A stretch of DNA of 64,000 nt from the NCBI GenBank assembly GCA_021773565.1, contig JAJFJZ010000013.1:124001-188000 (forward strand), in the 5' to 3' direction. The position numbers and the translations under genes were made by a program. How positions within the stretch are numbered: position 1 is the first letter of the stretch; the number at the start of each line of letters is the position of its first letter. Shown here piece by piece: positions 31,665-40,779 of the stretch. The notes under the pieces were generated by a model. The model did not search any database. It was not told where the DNA came from and saw nothing but the letters and a program-made list of their open reading frames with translations. This stretch comes from Gammaproteobacteria bacterium. GTDB taxonomy: Bacteria > Pseudomonadota > Gammaproteobacteria > Pseudomonadales > Azotimanducaceae.

Positions 31665-32515
31665 ACAAATTCTATCTGGCGCATTAACACTTCAAAGAAG
31701 GTTTGGATAAGCGAGCGGGAAAACATCGACTTTCGCGCAACAAATCGAACCGGGCGATTCAATCCGCTTTCTCCCAAGGCAATCATTTGCTCGGGTTTTA
31801 CGCCCAGGGTACGCGCTACACCCTGGGGAACCAGGGCGTGTCCAAAACCCGCCAGTCCCATTTGGGCAGTCGAGAAAAATGACTCGAGGGAAATTGATCT
31901 GCGCAAATTTAAACGGCGCATATCTTCCTCAATAGATCCCCACGCTCCAGAGCGTGATTCAATAGTGATAACGTCCAGTGGCTCACCAATGGTGTAGGTG
32001 ATGGGATCAAGTGACGAAGGCAGGATCACCATAGGTTCCAAACGAATAAGTTCGCTTTGTAAATCACTTTCCGCATTGGATGAGCCCGTGCATAAGCCCA
32101 CCATATATTCACCTGATCGAATCCGATCCAATACAATGGGCGAACGTTGTGCATGACAGCTAAACTCTACCTCCGGCATTTCACGCTGCACTGCTGCAAT
32201 CAGGTTCGGCCCCCAGCTGGCCAGGATAGCTTCGGAAACCCCCATGACTATTTTCCCGCGGCGCAATGTTTTATCTTCAAGAAAAACACTACGTAGTTCG
32301 TAGATCAGGGGTGTCACCTTCTCTACCAGGCGTGTGCCGTGCGGGGTTAGAACAACTCTCCTGCCCTGTCGTTCCACCAGCTTGCGATCGTAAAAGCGCT
32401 CCAGCGCTCCAATACGTTTGCTAACCGCAGACTGGGAGATCTTAAGCTGGGTACTTGTTTCCATCATGGTACCCACCTTGGAAAGCGTGATCAGGGTTTG
32501 AAGGTTGTCTAACAT
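31661..32515 (-). CDS. LysR-family transcriptional regulator
   Basis: A 284-residue LTTR. The N-terminal winged helix-turn-helix is clear (LDNLQTLITLSKVGTMMETSTQLKISQSAVSKRIGALE, split here by its turn), followed by the effector domain (GKIVMGVSEAILASWGPNL onwards). The protein is short of some usual C-terminal residues but within the family range. It diverges from a TauE/SafE permease gene, the classic layout for a regulator controlling its neighbour. The effector is unknown; a sulfonate or organic-acid ligand is possible from the permease family. Confidence 0.88.
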   Translation of the reverse strand: MLDNLQTLITLSKVGTMMETSTQLKISQSAVSKRIGALERFYDRKLVERQGRRVVLTPHGTRLVEKVTPLIYELRSVFLEDKTLRRGKIVMGVSEAILASWGPNLIAAVQREMPEVEFSCHAQRSPIVLDRIRSGEYMVGLCTGSSNAESDLQSELIRLEPMVILPSSLDPITYTIGEPLDVITIESRSGAWGSIEEDMRRLNLRRSISLESFFSTAQMGLAGFGHALVPQGVARTLGVKPEQMIALGESGLNRPVRFVARKSMFSRSLIQTFFEVLMRQIEFV

Positions 32516-32652
32516 GTGCTTTTCTTTCCTCGCTATTTCATTCCTAATTAGATTGTATCGTATTCCTTTTATTCTCTTTTTTCATGTATTATTATGCGCG
32601 ACACTTGTATCTCTGATTCTTACTCGGGACACCCCATCGAGAGAATGCAAAT
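32516..32652. promoter_or_regulatory. Divergent promoter region of the LysR and TauE genes
   Basis: A 137-base, markedly AT-rich gap. TATTAT at 32587-32592 is a good -10 candidate for the permease gene with a weak TTCCTT 18 bases upstream. GAGAGA at 32639-32644 would be the permease ribosome binding site. No clear LysR dyad could be chosen by eye. Confidence 0.35.
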
Positions 32653-33387
32653 ATGCTATTCGCAGTAATACTACTCTCCGTTTTTTTTACCAGCCTTTTA
32701 TCGGGAGTGCTAGGTATGGCCGGTGGAATAATCCTGATGGCTATTCTGGTAAGTACTTTGTCGGTATCCTCTGCGATGATCGCGCATGGCCTGGTTCAAG
32801 CTACTGCTAACGGCAGTCGGGCGGCCTTTCTGAGGCGGCATATTCAATGGTCCATATTACCGGCCTATCTTCTCGGCGCGAGTTTTGCAACGGGATTATT
32901 CGTGAGTCTGACTCTCGTGCCTGACGTATCGATGATCCTGATCTGTATAGGTTTGTTTCCCTGGATCGCACGTTTATTGCCTTCAATGAAAGGTCTGAAC
33001 ATTACCCATAAAGGCACTGCCATATTTTGCGGGACACTGGTAACCGGTGCGCAATTATTCGCCGGTGTATCCGGCCCTTTGCTTGATATTTTTTACCTGA
33101 ACACACCCCTGACAAGATACGAGATTATAGCAACCAAAGCCTTCACCCAGACGCTTGGGCATATTCTAAAAACAATCTATTATACGCTGATAGTACAATT
33201 TTCAGATTCACTACCAGTCTGGGTACTCATACTTGCTATGGCCTCGGCAGTTCTGGGCACCCGTGTAGGAACTCGTCTGGTAGACCGGTTTAGTGACGCT
33301 CAGTTTCGCAACTATAGTGGCGTAGCAATACTTGTAATTGGGACCATCTGTCTGATCAGGGGAATCACGGGGCTGTATGCAAGCTAA
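32653..33387 (+). CDS. TauE/SafE-family membrane permease
   Basis: A 244-residue polytopic protein with about seven to eight spans. The N-terminal repeat SGVLGMAGGIILMAILVS is the family's glycine-rich motif, and the second half carries VTGAQLFAGVSGPLLDIFYL in the matching position of the internal duplication. TauE/SafE (DUF81) proteins move sulfite, sulfoacetate or other small anions across the inner membrane; the substrate here is unknown. Regulation by the divergent LysR protein is likely from position. Confidence 0.85.
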   Translation: MLFAVILLSVFFTSLLSGVLGMAGGIILMAILVSTLSVSSAMIAHGLVQATANGSRAAFLRRHIQWSILPAYLLGASFATGLFVSLTLVPDVSMILICIGLFPWIARLLPSMKGLNITHKGTAIFCGTLVTGAQLFAGVSGPLLDIFYLNTPLTRYEIIATKAFTQTLGHILKTIYYTLIVQFSDSLPVWVLILAMASAVLGTRVGTRLVDRFSDAQFRNYSGVAILVIGTICLIRGITGLYAS

Positions 33388-33407
33388 GGCAGGATGAAAA
33401 CCTGAGC

Positions 33408-36400
33408 CTAACTGGCGGCAAGGGGTTTTACTACAAAAAGCAGGTCCCCCGCATTAACCTGTTGGCCAGACGCCATATTGATGCGCGTAATTTCATATTT
33501 TTTATCGGACGCATATAACTCAGCTTCACCCGCATTATAGTTACCCAGACTGAGCGGTGAGAATATCTTGAATGCCTCCAACTGACACAGGGTGACTGAG
33601 AGATCCACATGATCACCAACCGAAACAAAGTCGGGTTCAGTCGGGGTTGGCGTACTATAGAAAATACCAGTGGATGGACACAATACCTTCAGTTCATCAC
33701 TGTCTTCAATGGTGATTGCATCAAGGTTGATGCCTGAAGCATCCACGCCTGAGGCACGCTCGATATCTGCAATTAGTTCCTCTGCATCCAGACGTTGTAA
33801 CAAGCCGGGTAAGTAATCGGTATCGTAAATGCCCTTGCGAAATACCTCATCCATAAGAATACGTTGCAAAAGTGGAATGTTTGTAGATATACCGGTGATT
33901 TTTGCCCGGCCCAGATATTCCAGCATTTTGTCTATCACGCCTTCACGATTGTCAGAATGAACGATAACCTGTGCTATCAGACTATCGTAATAGGGGGAGA
34001 TAAACTTACCCGCGGCAACTGTACTGATTACTTCAACGCCCTCTTCTTCCGGCAGAAGATAATCCTGAACCTCACCCGGATGCGGATGAAATTTCAGCAC
34101 ATTGTTACTATCCAATGCCAAACGTTCCGCCGTTATTCGCACTTCCATCGCATAACCCCTGGATTCTACAACCAGGTCTTCGATACTTTTGTTGGAGGCA
34201 ATTCGAAACTGTTGTTTAACAATATCTATCCCTGATACGTGCTCGGTAACAGGATGCTCGACCTGTAGTCGGGTATTCATCTCCATAAAATACACGGCAT
34301 CGTTGGCCAGGTCATAAATAAATTCTACTGTTCCGGCTCCTTCATATTTAACTTCATTGGCAATGTCTTCAGTATACTTAAGAACACTCTTCCTCAGTGC
34401 CGGTGTGAGCATGGTAGATTCAGACTCTTCAATTACCTTTTGCTTGTCTCGTTGCACGCTACAGTCACGCAATCCCAGCACACGGGTATTGCCAAAGGTG
34501 TCCCTCAATAACTGTACCTCTATATGACGAAGTGAAGTGACATATTTCTCCAGATATACGTCGCCGTTTCCAAACGCCGCTTTGGCCTCTGCTGTAACCT
34601 GGTGAAATAGTTGGTGGAACTGATCAGGTGCATTCACTACCTGGATGCCCTTTCCACCCCCGCCGTGTACTGCCTTTATAAGCACAGGATATCCGATACT
34701 CTCTGCCACATCCGCAGCCCTCTCGGGACTGGTCAGTATTCCGTGACTACCGGGCACAACCGGAACCTTTAACCGGAGTGAGGTATTAATGGCATTGGAC
34801 TTATTGCCCATAGTATCCATGCTGGATACAGGTGGCCCAATAAAGTTTATTCCATGCGTGCGACACAACTCTGCAAACTGGCTGTTTTCAGACAAAAAAC
34901 CAATGCCCGGATGCAATGAGTCTACTTTTTCGTGCTCGGCCACACTCAACACACTTTGTGCATTCAGATAACTTTCATCTGCTGTATTACCACCTATGCA
35001 TATCAGGCTATCGCGCTCGCCCAGCATATCCGCCGCTACCGACTCCATGTCCGGGTCAGACTGTACCAGCACGACTTCAATGTCATTCTTCTGCGCAATT
35101 CTCACTAGTTTAACCGCTGTACATCCTCTGGCATGAATCAGCACGCGCTGAACAGAATGAGATAACTGTTTTTTCTTGTTGTAGCTATGTTTGGTCGTTG
35201 ATGATGGGCGCTCCTGAAACAATATACCGCTCATTACGCGCTGCACCACTTCTTTTACGCTCTCCACCGGGACGGGAATGGAAGCATCAATTTTTTGCAT
35301 CTCATCATCAAGGTCATCAAAAAACGGATGCTTCACAAGGCCTTGCATGCTGCCTTCGTGAACTGAAAGATAATTGGACAATATAGAGGTGAACGGCAAG
35401 TTTTCCTGCACCACTATTTGTCCTGCAAATGGCATGGATGTCCCTGAAAAATAGTAGGTTTGTACCAGAGGGTGCGTTACGAAACTTGCTTGAGCGCCGC
35501 CCGTGCAATTTCCGTAACCAAAAATAATAACCGGTAAATCATTGTCTCTGACAAACCTGGTTATGCGATCATTAACGGCCGCCATTGAAAACAGTGCACC
35601 TGCACCCTCTTTGGTTTGCATACCACCAGACGATATAAAGCAAATAACCGGTAAATGTCTTTCAGCGCACCGCACCAGCAACTTGCAGAATTTTTCCGCG
35701 CTCGCCATATCGAAGGAGCCCGCCTGAAAGGCCACATTGGAAATTGCAGTACCCACATGAATGTTCTGTTTTCCATCATTGAACTCAGCCAGGCCTGTAA
35801 CAATACCACAGGGGGGTATACCCTTTTTAAGGGCATTTTCGATTGATATCCTGAACCCGGGAAACTCGCAGGGATCAGAACTGAGCAAATTTCCATTAAG
35901 TTCTGTAAAATTAGTAAAGAAGCTATCTACAAAAAGCTGATATCCACCAGCCGGGTTCATCTTGTATTTCTTTAACAAATTTAGCAGTAACAAATCTCTA
36001 TAGGCGATGCCCAACCGGTTCCAGAAATCTTTTCGCTGGCCAATATTGCGAGGGGAGATGCGGCCATCGTATTTCTTGCCTTCCTGTTTGGCCTTTAAAA
36101 GCGAAACAAGTAACGTTTCGAAAATAAACGTAACCACCACCAGCAAGGTATCCGAAACCGCGGCAAAACTGCCTTTTTTCCACTCTTCAACGGTGCGGAA
36201 AAATTCTCCGCTTTTACTCTCCCCGGCTATTCGCAGATACCAGGCAAAAAACTGTTGCTGAATTTGATCCGCAATTTCCTGTGTGGATCGTGTTTCGTTT
36301 CCCGATATTCCAACGGTTCCTTTTTTTGCAGCAAGTGACAAAGTGGTATTCAAGAGAGTTTCAAGTGAAGACTGTGCCAGATTACGCGTAGAATTAGCTT

Positions 36401-38348
36401 CCTCAGCAACAGAATCCAGATTGTTGATCAGTTGATCGTAAACAGAATCAAACAACAACAGGTTCTCACACTCCGATACAAAATCCAGACGCAGTTCCTC
36501 CCTGACGAGCACATCCAGTACCGTCACTTCACTTACACCCAGAGGCTCTCCTTCAGTTTTAAGGGGCGTGAAGTGGGATGCAAACTGCTCATCAAAAATC
36601 TGGCGGTTCAGTTTTAAACTGGATGCACCTTCCTGCATCAGCTGTATGCTCTCACGACTCAGTTGATCATCATTGAGTTCCGTATTTAGCGCGTCACCCG
36701 TCAATAAGAGGTTGATTTCGGTGGTGAGCTGGGTCCGTAAATAATTTTCTGACTTATCCTTGTAGCCTTTGGCTAGCAGAAGTTTGCGACCTTCATGCGT
36801 AAACTGTTCATTAAAAATCCGGCCCAACACTGGGTTTTTAATAAGTGCTTTCAACAGGACAAGCGGATCATTGAGTTCAGAAACCCGCAGAATCTTGCGC
36901 GTATCTTCGTGATTATTGAGATGGATTTTGAGCGCTTGCAGGTTTCCTGCAGCCTGCCCCTTCCAACGGTTGTACAGGTACATACTCACAGTGGACAACA
37001 ATTGTTCCCGCGCATCTTCATAATTTTTTCGTGGCTTACCAAATATTAGCTGGGCAATACGGCCCCGCTCATCATGAACCGCCTGTTTTTTCTCGTTGAA
37101 AGACTTCCAAGCTTTGGCTAGTTGATCACTGTAGATAATTTTTTCCGGATCCTGGAACCAGCGAAGAAAGACCTGTCTTCGCTCCAGATTTGCCCGACGG
37201 GCAAGCTCACCCTCGGGTAGATCCTGTTCTGAAAGACGACCGTATTGTTGTTTTGTAGTGGCTTTTATGCGTTTACGAGTGCCCAGATAGCGCAGGTACC
37301 TAAATGCCATACCAAACAGGTTGTCATATTCAGTAGGATTTTTTGTAAGAATGAGGGCAGCACTGCTCTCCATGGATTGCAGTTGTTTCGGAGTATCCAG
37401 GTAACGTAATACGCTGCGCCGATAATGATCGAGAATGTAAGGGCTTTTCGCAACGAATGTTCGTGTACGTGATTCTATCGCCTGAATACCACTAACAATG
37501 GCTTTGCGCAGGTTATCAAGCGATTCTCCTGAATCACCCGGCGTATAATCGATGACACCGTCTATGTTTCCCTGTCGATAAAGTTCGTAAGGTGAGACGC
37601 CCACATACTTGGCACACTCCTGCCACGACAGGTTTAAGCGGCGGGCGATACTTGCAAGACCCTTTGGCTGAATGGTACTGAAAACACCATCACGCACTGA
37701 AAATATCAGGTTGCTGGCGGCTAGCGGAATAGCACCACCAGAATAACCCAGTCCAAAAACGATACCTATATTTGGCACATCGACATTGCACATTTCTGTT
37801 ATCAAACGGGAAATGCTGTGCGCCTGATTATTAATATTAGCTTGCGCTCCGGGGTCGGCTCCGGGTGTATCCATCATGCTGACTATCGGAATCGAGCGTT
37901 TGGAAAATTCTTCGATTGCACTTGCTGCTGCCAAATGATGCTCAGGACCCCAAACACCATTTCTCACAGATCGATCCTGCGCGATAAATCCTACGAGACG
38001 TCGGCTTCCATTGAAGTCCATATCTACGATTACTGAATAATAGGGACCTTCAATTCGCTCGTTTGAAAGCTGGCCACCCAGCTCCCTGATCACCTTGGGA
38101 GCAGAAATACGAGCAGGATGTTCTGCTGGTGCAATTACTTGTTCTACGTAGGAATCTATATCCAGGTTGCTCTGTCTTTTATATTCACGGTTAATCTGGG
38201 CTTTGCTCAACAGACCCTGCATACTTACGTCAGTTTTCTCTGTTGCTTGAGGAAACAGGGAGAAATCCTTTGCTAGCCCCTCAGCAATGAGAAATAATTG
38301 ATCACCTTCCGACTCATGATGTTCCATGAAATACGCAACCCGCTTCAA
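33408..38348 (-). CDS. Giant single-chain acyl-CoA carboxylase: AccA-like, linker, AccD-like, biotin carboxylase, biotinyl domain
   Basis: A single 1646-residue frame. Residues about 100-300 match the AccA carboxyltransferase fold (DTPGADPG at 160-167, YSGGA at 202-206). About 330-830 is a helical, charged stretch I cannot assign, with a hydrophobic segment at 733-751. About 840-1030 matches AccD (SSGGMQTKEG at 906-915, CTGGAQASF at 948-956, MPFAGQIVV at 972-980) but lacks the zinc finger. Residues 1066-1520 are a full biotin carboxylase (HPGIGFLSEN at 1146, GGGGKG at 1229-1234, EMNTRLQVEHPVTE at 1356-1369). The C-terminus is biotinyl-like with CQLEAFK, lysine 1594. It should make malonyl-CoA or a related acyl-CoA. 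The first codon is TTG; ATG 38327 is the alternative. Confidence 0.88.
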   Translation of the reverse strand: MKRVAYFMEHHESEGDQLFLIAEGLAKDFSLFPQATEKTDVSMQGLLSKAQINREYKRQSNLDIDSYVEQVIAPAEHPARISAPKVIRELGGQLSNERIEGPYYSVIVDMDFNGSRRLVGFIAQDRSVRNGVWGPEHHLAAASAIEEFSKRSIPIVSMMDTPGADPGAQANINNQAHSISRLITEMCNVDVPNIGIVFGLGYSGGAIPLAASNLIFSVRDGVFSTIQPKGLASIARRLNLSWQECAKYVGVSPYELYRQGNIDGVIDYTPGDSGESLDNLRKAIVSGIQAIESRTRTFVAKSPYILDHYRRSVLRYLDTPKQLQSMESSAALILTKNPTEYDNLFGMAFRYLRYLGTRKRIKATTKQQYGRLSEQDLPEGELARRANLERRQVFLRWFQDPEKIIYSDQLAKAWKSFNEKKQAVHDERGRIAQLIFGKPRKNYEDAREQLLSTVSMYLYNRWKGQAAGNLQALKIHLNNHEDTRKILRVSELNDPLVLLKALIKNPVLGRIFNEQFTHEGRKLLLAKGYKDKSENYLRTQLTTEINLLLTGDALNTELNDDQLSRESIQLMQEGASSLKLNRQIFDEQFASHFTPLKTEGEPLGVSEVTVLDVLVREELRLDFVSECENLLLFDSVYDQLINNLDSVAEEANSTRNLAQSSLETLLNTTLSLAAKKGTVGISGNETRSTQEIADQIQQQFFAWYLRIAGESKSGEFFRTVEEWKKGSFAAVSDTLLVVVTFIFETLLVSLLKAKQEGKKYDGRISPRNIGQRKDFWNRLGIAYRDLLLLNLLKKYKMNPAGGYQLFVDSFFTNFTELNGNLLSSDPCEFPGFRISIENALKKGIPPCGIVTGLAEFNDGKQNIHVGTAISNVAFQAGSFDMASAEKFCKLLVRCAERHLPVICFISSGGMQTKEGAGALFSMAAVNDRITRFVRDNDLPVIIFGYGNCTGGAQASFVTHPLVQTYYFSGTSMPFAGQIVVQENLPFTSILSNYLSVHEGSMQGLVKHPFFDDLDDEMQKIDASIPVPVESVKEVVQRVMSGILFQERPSSTTKHSYNKKKQLSHSVQRVLIHARGCTAVKLVRIAQKNDIEVVLVQSDPDMESVAADMLGERDSLICIGGNTADESYLNAQSVLSVAEHEKVDSLHPGIGFLSENSQFAELCRTHGINFIGPPVSSMDTMGNKSNAINTSLRLKVPVVPGSHGILTSPERAADVAESIGYPVLIKAVHGGGGKGIQVVNAPDQFHQLFHQVTAEAKAAFGNGDVYLEKYVTSLRHIEVQLLRDTFGNTRVLGLRDCSVQRDKQKVIEESESTMLTPALRKSVLKYTEDIANEVKYEGAGTVEFIYDLANDAVYFMEMNTRLQVEHPVTEHVSGIDIVKQQFRIASNKSIEDLVVESRGYAMEVRITAERLALDSNNVLKFHPHPGEVQDYLLPEEEGVEVISTVAAGKFISPYYDSLIAQVIVHSDNREGVIDKMLEYLGRAKITGISTNIPLLQRILMDEVFRKGIYDTDYLPGLLQRLDAEELIADIERASGVDASGINLDAITIEDSDELKVLCPSTGIFYSTPTPTEPDFVSVGDHVDLSVTLCQLEAFKIFSPLSLGNYNAGEAELYASDKKYEITRINMASGQQVNAGDLLFVVKPLAAS

Positions 38349-38457
38349 AAATTTATCAAACTCGACACTACTGTTATCTGCTCTTAAAGTAGTGTAGATA
38401 TATGCCGCGTACTGTAATGTATTTAAAGATAATTATCCAAACCGAAATAGGCCTGAA

Positions 38458-38991
38458 ATGGTAGATGCCACAGACAGAAAAACCGTTGCCAGACCTCTGG
38501 CGTGTTGCGTTCTAACAATATCCGATTCCCGCACCATTGACGACGATACTTCGGGTAGCTTGCTTCAGGAGATGTTGCAAAACGATGGCCACACACTGGT
38601 TGAGCGCGAGATTGTTAAAGATGATATCTATGCTGTACGCGCCGTGGTTTCCCGGTGGGTAGCTGACCCCGACATCGAGGTTATTATTTCCAGCGGGGGT
38701 ACCGGATTTACCGGCAGGGATTCGACCCCAGAGGCCCTGGAACCCTTGCTGGACAAGAAAATACCAGGCTTTGGAGAATTATTCAGACAGATTTCCTATC
38801 AGGAAATTGGCACATCCACCGTCCAATCGCGTGCATTTGGTGGTATGGCTAACGCGACACTACTATTTGCGCTTCCCGGATCAACCGGAGCCTGTCGAAC
38901 GGGCTGGAAGAAAATTCTGACAACCCAGCTCGACGCCGACCATAAACCCTGCAATTTTGCGGAACTTATTCCCCGCTTTAATGAGCACTAA
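38458..38991 (+). CDS. moaB: Molybdenum cofactor biosynthesis protein MoaB/Mog family
   Basis: A 177-residue molybdopterin-binding (MPT adenylyltransferase-like) protein. The signature stretches are CVLTISDSRTIDDDTSGS, IISSGGTGFTGRDSTPEAL (the conserved GGTG and Asp of the MoCF domain), and FALPGSTGACRTGW near the C-terminus. MoaB/Mog proteins act in activating molybdopterin for metal insertion. It diverges from the giant carboxylase. The window also encodes a molybdoenzyme, MsrP (about 11 kb away), which would use the cofactor; the link is general, not operonic. Confidence 0.9.
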   Translation: MVDATDRKTVARPLACCVLTISDSRTIDDDTSGSLLQEMLQNDGHTLVEREIVKDDIYAVRAVVSRWVADPDIEVIISSGGTGFTGRDSTPEALEPLLDKKIPGFGELFRQISYQEIGTSTVQSRAFGGMANATLLFALPGSTGACRTGWKKILTTQLDADHKPCNFAELIPRFNEH

Positions 38992-38996
38992 AGAAC

Positions 38997-39479
38997 TCAG
39001 GCATAAATAAAGCGCATAAGCACTTCTGCCACACAGGCCGGTTTTTCCTGCCCTTCGATTTCAATTGTCATTCTTTGGGTCAACTGAATGACATTTGGCG
39101 CTTTAAGCTCTGCCTTTAAGGTTTCTCTTCTGGCGCGAAGTACCGAATTTACTGGCACAGGTGAAGGAAAACGCATTTTTTCCATTCCGTAATTTATACC
39201 AGCTACCAAGCCCTCAAAAGCAGCAGGGTCTTTCGGTTTTATCGTAGAGCTAAAGTATGGAACGAGAGACATGGTCAAATATCCATGTGCAATTGTGGTT
39301 TTGTAAGGGGAGAATTCTGCACACTTTTCCGGATCGATATGGATAAACTGGTGGTCCAATGTGGCGTCGGCAAATGCATTAATGCGGTCTTGTTCGATCT
39401 TGATTGTTTCACTGTAACCGTCCGATTCTCCGATGGACGATTCAAATATTTTAAGCGCTTTTTGGGCGTTCTCTGACAT
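38997..39479 (-). CDS. MaoC-like (R)-specific enoyl-CoA hydratase
   Basis: A 160-residue hot-dog fold protein. The hydratase catalytic signature is present: DATLDHQFIHIDPE, with Asp and His of the active-site pair, then TIAHGYLTMSLVP. The following segment (EGLVAGINYGMEKMRFPSPVPV) completes the MaoC/PhaJ-type pattern. It would hydrate trans-2-enoyl-CoA to the (R)-3-hydroxy form. It is convergent with moaB (five bases apart) and diverges from the thiolase-FabY pair, so it may share regulation with those acyl-CoA genes. Confidence 0.87.
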   Translation of the reverse strand: MSENAQKALKIFESSIGESDGYSETIKIEQDRINAFADATLDHQFIHIDPEKCAEFSPYKTTIAHGYLTMSLVPYFSSTIKPKDPAAFEGLVAGINYGMEKMRFPSPVPVNSVLRARRETLKAELKAPNVIQLTQRMTIEIEGQEKPACVAEVLMRFIYA

Positions 39480-39600
39480 GCCGGGTCCCCTATTTAGGAA
39501 ATTGTGTGATTTGTAATCCCAATACTACCTAATGCATAGCGCGATACCAGCTTCCTTGGGGTAGAATTGTGCTTCAATCTAGCCAGAGCCAGTGTTAAAT

Positions 39601-40779
39601 ATGTCCGAAGTCAGTGTTTTTATAGTTAGTGCTGCCCGAACTCCTGTGGGTAGTTTCCAGGGCAGTTTGCAAAGTATGACCGCACCTGAACTTGGAGCTG
39701 CAGCAATTAGCGCAATTCTGGAAAAATCCGGCGTGGATAAAAATGTTGTAGGCGAAGTGATAATGGGGAATGTAGTCAGCGCCGGTCTAAAACAGGCGCC
39801 TGCCCGCCAGGCAATGCGCCTGGCTGGATTGCCTGATTCCTGTACCGCAACTACCGTAAATAAGGTCTGTGGCTCGGGTATGAAGGCCACAATGCTTGCT
39901 TTTGACCTGATCCGTTGTGGCAATCATGGCTGCGTAATAGCCGGTGGTATGGAAAGCATGACCAATGCGCCATACCTGATGGCTAAAGCCCGTGGCGGCG
40001 TGCGTATGGGACATACAGAAATGAAGGACGCCTTGTTCCTTGATGGTCTTGAGGATGCCGAAACCGGCGCCTCGATGGGATCTTTTGCTCAGAGCACAGC
40101 GGATGTTTACCAGTTTACCAGGCAAGCGATGGATACATATGCCATTCAATCCGTGAATCGTGCTCGTGCCGCTACAGAGTCGGGCTGGCTGGAAGCAGAA
40201 ATTATCCCCGTCACAATTCGCGGTAAAACGGATGTCGTAGTTACAGATGACGAGCAACCTCAACGTGCACGAATCGAGAAGATACCCCTGCTCAGACCCG
40301 CATTTAAAAAAGACGGTACCATCACTGCAGCAAACTCCAGCTCTATATCGGATGGTGCCTCAGCCCTGCTTCTCGCAGATTCTGCCACAGTCATTGATCT
40401 GAAACTGAAACCCCTTGCCAGAATTGTTGCCCATACTAACCACGCACAGCACCCTTCTGAATTCACCACTGCTCCTGTTGCAGCCATTCAAAAACTGCTG
40501 GATAAAACCGGTTGGGAAAAAGATTCAGTGGATCTGTTTGAAATAAACGAAGCCTTTGCAATGGTTACCATGATCGCGTTGAAAGACCTCCAAATAGACC
40601 CTGACAAGCTTAATGTTAACGGCGGAGCCTGCGCTCAGGGACATCCCATCGGATCTACGGGAAGCAGACTCGTGGTTACGCTTGCCCATGCCCTGCAGCG
40701 GCTTGATAAACAACGTGGAATTGCAGCCCTCTGCATAGGTGGCGGCGAGGCAACCGCAATAGCAATAGAGCGGGTATAA
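39601..40779 (+). CDS. Acetyl-CoA acetyltransferase (thiolase)
   Basis: A 392-residue thiolase II type enzyme interconverting acetoacetyl-CoA and two acetyl-CoA. The nucleophilic Cys is in VNKVCGSGMKA, the catalytic His in GGACAQGHPIGSTGSR, and the second Cys in ALCIGGGEATA. I start at ATG 39601; a GTG three codons upstream (39592) is in frame. Its TAA is immediately followed by the ATG of the FabY-type ketosynthase gene, so the two are translated together. It may supply or drain acetoacetyl units for the condensing enzyme. Confidence 0.92.
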   Translation: MSEVSVFIVSAARTPVGSFQGSLQSMTAPELGAAAISAILEKSGVDKNVVGEVIMGNVVSAGLKQAPARQAMRLAGLPDSCTATTVNKVCGSGMKATMLAFDLIRCGNHGCVIAGGMESMTNAPYLMAKARGGVRMGHTEMKDALFLDGLEDAETGASMGSFAQSTADVYQFTRQAMDTYAIQSVNRARAATESGWLEAEIIPVTIRGKTDVVVTDDEQPQRARIEKIPLLRPAFKKDGTITAANSSSISDGASALLLADSATVIDLKLKPLARIVAHTNHAQHPSEFTTAPVAAIQKLLDKTGWEKDSVDLFEINEAFAMVTMIALKDLQIDPDKLNVNGGACAQGHPIGSTGSRLVVTLAHALQRLDKQRGIAALCIGGGEATAIAIERV

